This document shows, one piece after another, positions 29,815 to 33,196 of a stretch of DNA of 33,196 bases; position 1 is the stretch's first letter, and every line of letters starts with the position of its first letter. Made by a program: the position numbers and the translations under genes. Under the pieces are notes generated by a model. The model saw only the letters and a list, made by a program, of their open reading frames with translations. It searched no databases and was not told the origin of the DNA. Origin of the DNA: Chara braunii (Eukaryota; Streptophyta; Charophyceae; Charales; Characeae); NCBI GenBank assembly GCA_003427395.1, contig BFEA01000203.1, forward strand, positions 468,663 to 501,858, read 5' to 3'.

Positions 29815-30255
29815 CGGTGTGTATGGCTGTGGCTGACATATGTATGCGAACCAATCAGGTGAATAAGTACACACTGTTCTGTTTACGAATACACCTTGCT
29901 TCTCCGGTAGAGTTCGCGGCACAGTGTCACTTCCTAGTACTAACCCCCCTCTGGTTCCTGTCAGCGAGCCGTCCATGTCGCGCATTAGGATCTGCAGAAG
30001 GCCGTCGCAGTGCATGTTTCCACAGTCGTCGACGGTCCTCCATCCGGGATCAGGAGGATTCAGGAGCACTCGGCTGCTGTTTGCAACATTGTAAAAGGTT
30101 ATGTTCCTCCATTCATGATAAGGCGTATAATCTGGAGACACTGGAGATGTTGCGAAGGCTGCATGTAGAATTTGGCAGGGATTTCTCCTCCCAGCAAAAT
30201 TTGCGAACACCACATTTGTGATGAACACACGTCCCATTGTGGGGTACCCATGGAT
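29815..30255 (-). CDS. Fibrocystin-L/PKHD1L1-like protein, exon b
   Basis: A 441-bp phase-0 exon of 147 codons. It starts after acceptor GCGCTGCCAG with IHGYPTMGRVFITNVVFANF, then EWRNITFYNVANSSRVLLNP, CDGLLQILMRDMDGSLTG (the family's conserved D-x-DG-x-LTG segment) and CTYSPDWFAYICQPQPYTP, and ends before the donor GTAGGT (29814-29809). Fibrocystin-L-like proteins are very large secreted or type I membrane proteins with IPT/TIG, G8 and parallel beta-helix repeats; algal members exist but their roles are unclear. Four Cys in the exon suggest an extracellular fold. Splice sites are inferred from frame and motif continuity. The Met at 30327 lies upstream of the acceptor and is not the start. 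Confidence 0.8.
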
Positions 30256-30480
30256 CTGGCAGCGCAAGACAGCCCACCCATCAAAACAAACAACAAACAA
30301 CAAACAGTTTCCTGTGAGGGTGTGCAAGATTCATAAGCACAGGAGCAATTTAGGATAATAGCATGACCAATCTCAATGAGGGTCCAAGTCTGCATAATAT
30401 CGTGATGTGAATCCAACCATATCACAACAGTGAACTTGACTTGTGCGCAACTAGGGTCATGATTGCAACGGGACTGCTCG

Positions 30481-30760
30481 TCAAACAAATACGCACACAG
30501 CAGTTGTGTCGATCGTATAATCGTTGCACAATGCCTACAGCATGGCAGCGTGGTTTTCGGGGGGGGGGGGGGGGGGAAAAAAAAAAAAGCATTTTAATTT
30601 TTAAAGCGTTTGAGCATCCCCTGGTGCTCTGAGAGCTGACTCCAACAACGTCAAGTTAGCAGCGTCAAACAAATAGGCACACATCAGTTATGTCGATCGT
30701 GAAATTGTTGCAAAATGCATATAGCATTTGTTAAGCGTTTGAGCATGTGGACTCATAATA
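30481..30760. repeat. Imperfect tandem duplication, ~184-bp period
   Basis: TCAAACAAATACGCACACAG at 30481 recurs at 30665, followed in both units by GTGTCGATCGT-like, GTTGCA, AATGC and GCGTTTGAGCAT. The end of unit 1 (30620-30663, with GAGAGCTGAC and TTAGCAGCG) also matches 31099-31146, so unit 2 appears split by the 30760-31090 simple-repeat expansion. Confidence 0.78.
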
Positions 30761-30964
30761 TAAACATTTTTAAAAAAAAGAAAGCAAAAGAAAAGAACCA
30801 AAAAAAAAATACAAAAATAAAAAACGCTATTAAAACCCCTAACGCAAAAACACTTTCCGAGTTAAAACATGTGTTCAATGATTTCAACGGAATGCCAACT
30901 TTTTCATTATTCGTCCAAATATGACAAAACTGAATACATGATGTACCCTAAAACACATACATAC

Positions 30965-30976
30965 CACACACACACA

Positions 30977-31036
<60 letters not shown>
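30965..31036. repeat. (CA)n microsatellite followed by A47
   Basis: About 13 CA units run directly into 47 A on the plus strand. It is not flanked by any recognisable LINE sequence. Confidence 0.93.
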
Positions 31037-31037
<1 letters not shown>

Positions 31038-31201
31038 AGCATAAAATGATTAAAATCAGGGCAATATGACAGTTTCAGTTGTTATCCACGTGTGCCCGTG
31101 GTGCTCCGAGAGCTGACCCCCAACGAGGTCAACTTCTTAGCAGCGGGACGAGTGGGGTAGAGGTGAGGGTATAGGGTTGAGAAAGCATTTCGAGATCGTA
31201 C

Positions 31202-31504
31202 CGCATCCCATGCAAAAGGAGGACCTTTTGCCGTTCTGAGCGCAAATGTTGAGCTCATAATGCCATAGACATCAGCACTTGGGCTCAGAGAACCTGGCAT
31301 CCTGAATGGGTTCTCCGGATCAGAGCAAGAGCTAGCACTTGTGGATCCGATCACTATACTGTTGCTGATATTGACCGTGGACCGCGAGAGCATCTCAGAT
31401 GCGACTCGATTTAAAAGAATGCCTCGCTTGCAGTCTGTCACGATGACACTGTCAACTGTGGCGTCATTTACGTCTTTGTATGCCAGAATACCGTAGTCCC
31501 AGCT
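31202..31504 (-). CDS. Fibrocystin-L/PKHD1L1-like protein, exon a (beta-helix repeats)
   Basis: A 303-bp phase-0 exon of 101 codons. On the minus strand it starts after CTCCAG with SWDYGILAYKDVNDATVDSV, then VTDCKRGILLNRVA, NISNSIVIGSTSASSC, PSADVYGIMSSTF and AKGPPFAWDA, ending before the donor GTACGA (31201-31196). The alternating G-I-L-V pattern is that of parallel beta-helix (PbH1) repeats. The final WDA joins exon b as WDA|IHGYPTMG, matching the family's Wd..YP..G signature. Upstream exons (TIG and G8 domains, signal peptide) would lie beyond 31504 and are not recognised here. The acceptor is chosen for phase and motif continuity; an alternative at ~31530 is possible. Confidence 0.72.
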
Positions 31505-31772
31505 CTGGAGCATGGCATAGATAGGCAGCATTCTCGCACCCACACAGCAACAGAAGCAGCACATGATATCATCATCTCCTCATCTCAGCACGTGATGTTG
31601 ACAAACGTAGAAACGATCAAAACAACAGGCAAGACAAGACAAACAGGGAAAATGTGTGGAACACCAACGGGAAAAGAGAACAGTGGGTTAGTGTGGACCT
31701 GAATGCAACAGTGTGAGATCTGAGTTCCACCTTCAACAATCCAAAGGTTAAAAATGTGAGTACCATAGATGA

Positions 31773-32156
31773 TAGCTCAGCCTTAGCAGAACCCTGGCCC
31801 TACCGTTAGGGAACCTCCTCCTTTCTTTCTGTTCTGTTATGATACTCGTCCAAACATGGATGGTAACTCAAGCGGAAGGCATAAACATGAATCACAGAAT
31901 ACCATAGCTCAGCCTTAGCAGAACCCTGCCCCTACCAGTAGGGAACCTCCTCCTTTCTTTCTGTTATGTTATGATCCTCGACCACACATGGATGGTAACT
32001 CAAGCGGAAGGCATAAACATGAATCACAGAATACCATAGCTCAGCCTTAGCAGAACCCTGCCCCTACCAGTAGGGAACCTCCTCCTTTCTTTCTGTTATG
32101 TTATGATCCTCGACCACACATGGATGGTAACTCAAGCGGAAGGCATAAACATGAAT
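31773..32156. repeat. 132-bp tandem repeat, ~2.9 copies
   Basis: Units start at 31773, 31905 and 32037 with TAGCTCAGCCTTAGCAGAAC. Units 2 and 3 are almost identical; unit 1 differs at several bases. The third ends near 32156. Each contains a small hairpin, CCCTACCAGTAGGG in units 2 and 3. Presumably it lies within the fibrocystin-like gene's intron or upstream region. Confidence 0.93.
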
Positions 32157-32317
32157 TGCAGTGCAACATAAGAGAGAAGTAGAGGTTTCAAGAAAAGGAA
32201 AAAGACAACGACAAAAAGAAATGAAGAAAATTTTAAAAAGGTGGGAAATATGGGACATTGTTTGTTCATCACTATTCCCGCATAGCGAATCTTGGATAGA
32301 CATTGATAGAGGTAAAA

Positions 32318-32480
32318 CTTAAACCACCAGTACTTCCTAAAGTTGCGGCTGTTAACAAGCCGCGGCAATGATGAACAAACGGGCCCGTATGGCGCGTCGG
32401 CTCATCCGAGTAGAAGCGCTTCTACTCTTTTCTTTTTTTTTCCCGCGGCCAACGTATGGGCCAAGTACTGGTGGTTTAAG
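32318..32480. mobile_element. MITE-like element with 18-bp terminal inverted repeats
   Basis: CTTAAACCACCAGTACTT (32318-32335) is perfectly inverted at 32463-32480. Both ends contain TTAA, so a TTAA target duplication with ACCACCAGTACTT repeats (piggyBac-like) is possible. The 163-bp element has no coding capacity. It includes an 18-bp perfect palindrome AGTAGAAGCGCTTCTACT (32409-32426). Confidence 0.78.
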
Positions 32481-32999
32481 GAGTTCTTGTGAGATTTGGC
32501 CATATCCAATTTTCCAGATGAAGAAGTTATGATTTACCCTGGAGGCTTGGTCAGGACTCAGGATTAATAACTATGATAATTGACACAGAAGTACCTCAAA
32601 AGATGTCAGGGAAGGAGGGTTACAAAAACACAGGTGAGGAACTAACCTGAGATGAAGGACAATATATCAAGGGTGTCAGATTGTCACTGTGGCTTTTCAA
32701 AGGAAGATTTGCTGAAAACAAGTCCCATTTGTTGTGTTTTCATGCCTGGGGAGAGGATTGAAAGTATGACCTACCAGAGCAACAGGGCACAGATGAGGCA
32801 GCGCTTGGAAAAAAAGACCAATGACCTGTGGTCATTTACTTCATGTTGACCTCATTTGACCAATGACCTGTGTTTCATGCCTTGTACGCCTCTTTATTGA
32901 TGATGATAGCAGCAAGTTCTCAGCTGCTGTTGAAAGGAAAGCAGTCATCCTTCTTTCTATAAAAGGGGAGTTCGGTGTGAAACGGTATTCACAAATTCG
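32481..32999. other. Non-coding stretch, nothing firm
   Basis: No gene recognised. GACCAATGACCTGTG occurs twice as a direct repeat (~32816-32830 and ~32858-32872). The 65-codon plus-strand frame at 32652-32849 has no known motif. Confidence 0.5.
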
Positions 33000-33170
33000 T
33001 GGTAGCTGAGGCAGATCCCAGGGCTTGATCCCTAGTTCCCCAACTTACCTGTGTATAATATCTACGTCAACTCGAAGAGTTGAACCTGCGACCTGTAGAA
33101 CCGCCAGTGGTAGGTAGATTGTCGTAGGGCACAGGATAGACTGGAATCGAACTGTAGACCTGTAGGGTAG
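33000..33170. other. tRNA-like (B-box-like) modules, possible SINE remnant
   Basis: On the minus strand two similar blocks, CTACAGGTCTACAGTTCGAT and CTACAGGTCGCAGGTTCAAC, lie 67 bp apart. Their B-box-like cores are AGTTCGATTCC at 33143-33153 and GGTTCAACTCT at 33076-33086. On the plus strand, GTAGCTGAGGCAG followed by GGCTTGATCCC (33002-33032) also resembles A and B boxes. No complete tRNA cloverleaf can be drawn. Confidence 0.35.
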
Positions 33171-33196
33171 AAGTCTAGACAGTTCCGGAGTTGTAG

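Larger units (their letters stand above)
30256..31201 (-). other. Phase-0 intron with local duplications and simple repeats
   Basis: A 946-bp intron between exons a and b. It contains a duplicated ~184-bp block (see below), G18A12 at 30559-30588, (CA)13 at 30965-30990 and A47 at 30990-31036. No gene is visible. Confidence 0.7.

Noticed and set aside
31773-32156. CRISPR-like array
   Set aside because: Units are directly adjacent 132-bp repeats without spacers, in a eukaryotic setting.
32652-32849. 65-codon plus-strand ORF as a gene
   Set aside because: No known motif, no splice or promoter context, and length expected by chance.

Overview
The window is nuclear DNA of a photosynthetic eukaryote, most likely a green-lineage (streptophyte or charophyte-like) alga. 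Four things point this way: plant-type L1-like LINEs, short runs of the plant telomere unit (TTTAGGG), an insert of plastid psaB DNA, and exons of a fibrocystin-L/PKHD1L1-like protein separated by very long transposon-filled introns. A Chara-like genome is my best guess, from general knowledge only; species assignment is low confidence. I see no bacterial operons, rRNA or CRISPR.

Layout. Positions 1-18120 are a nest of two minus-strand LINEs. LINE-B is the older host copy. Its 3' part lies at 1-3558 and its 5' part at 14188-~18120. It is split inside ORF2 by LINE-A (3559-14187, about 10.6 kb), which has a 53-bp poly(A) tail (plus-strand T) and a 10-bp target-site duplication. LINE-A has a 5'UTR with a ~1-kb G-rich minisatellite, a CCHC ORF1, and ORF2 with APE endonuclease, reverse transcriptase and a zinc-binding C-terminus. 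It carries frameshifts and a catalytic Asp-to-Asn change. A short LINE 3'-end fragment follows at 18131-~18340, then a psaB-derived insert (18425-18583) and a possible plus-strand exon (18863-19151).

From 19.8 kb to the right edge the window is part of one minus-strand gene. Three exons of a fibrocystin-L-like protein (31504-31202, 30255-29815 and 20019-~19790) are joined by phase-0 introns. The second intron is about 9.8 kb and holds two more defective LINEs. C1 (~25155-29303) has ORF1 and a partial endonuclease, an RT deletion and a 3' tail. C2 (21359-~25155) has RT but lacks the 5' half and the terminal zinc finger. Upstream of the first exon lie a 132-bp tandem repeat, a 163-bp TTAA-flanked MITE-like element and tRNA-like modules.

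Caveats on the assembly: 26999-27036 is two head-to-head Tn5/Nextera mosaic ends between near-identical 157-bp copies, a library artefact. There is one N at 21427. The LINE copies share a 3'-terminal hairpin, telomere-like boxes in the 3'UTR and CpG-type decay of RT catalytic residues. No complete host gene is present in the window.
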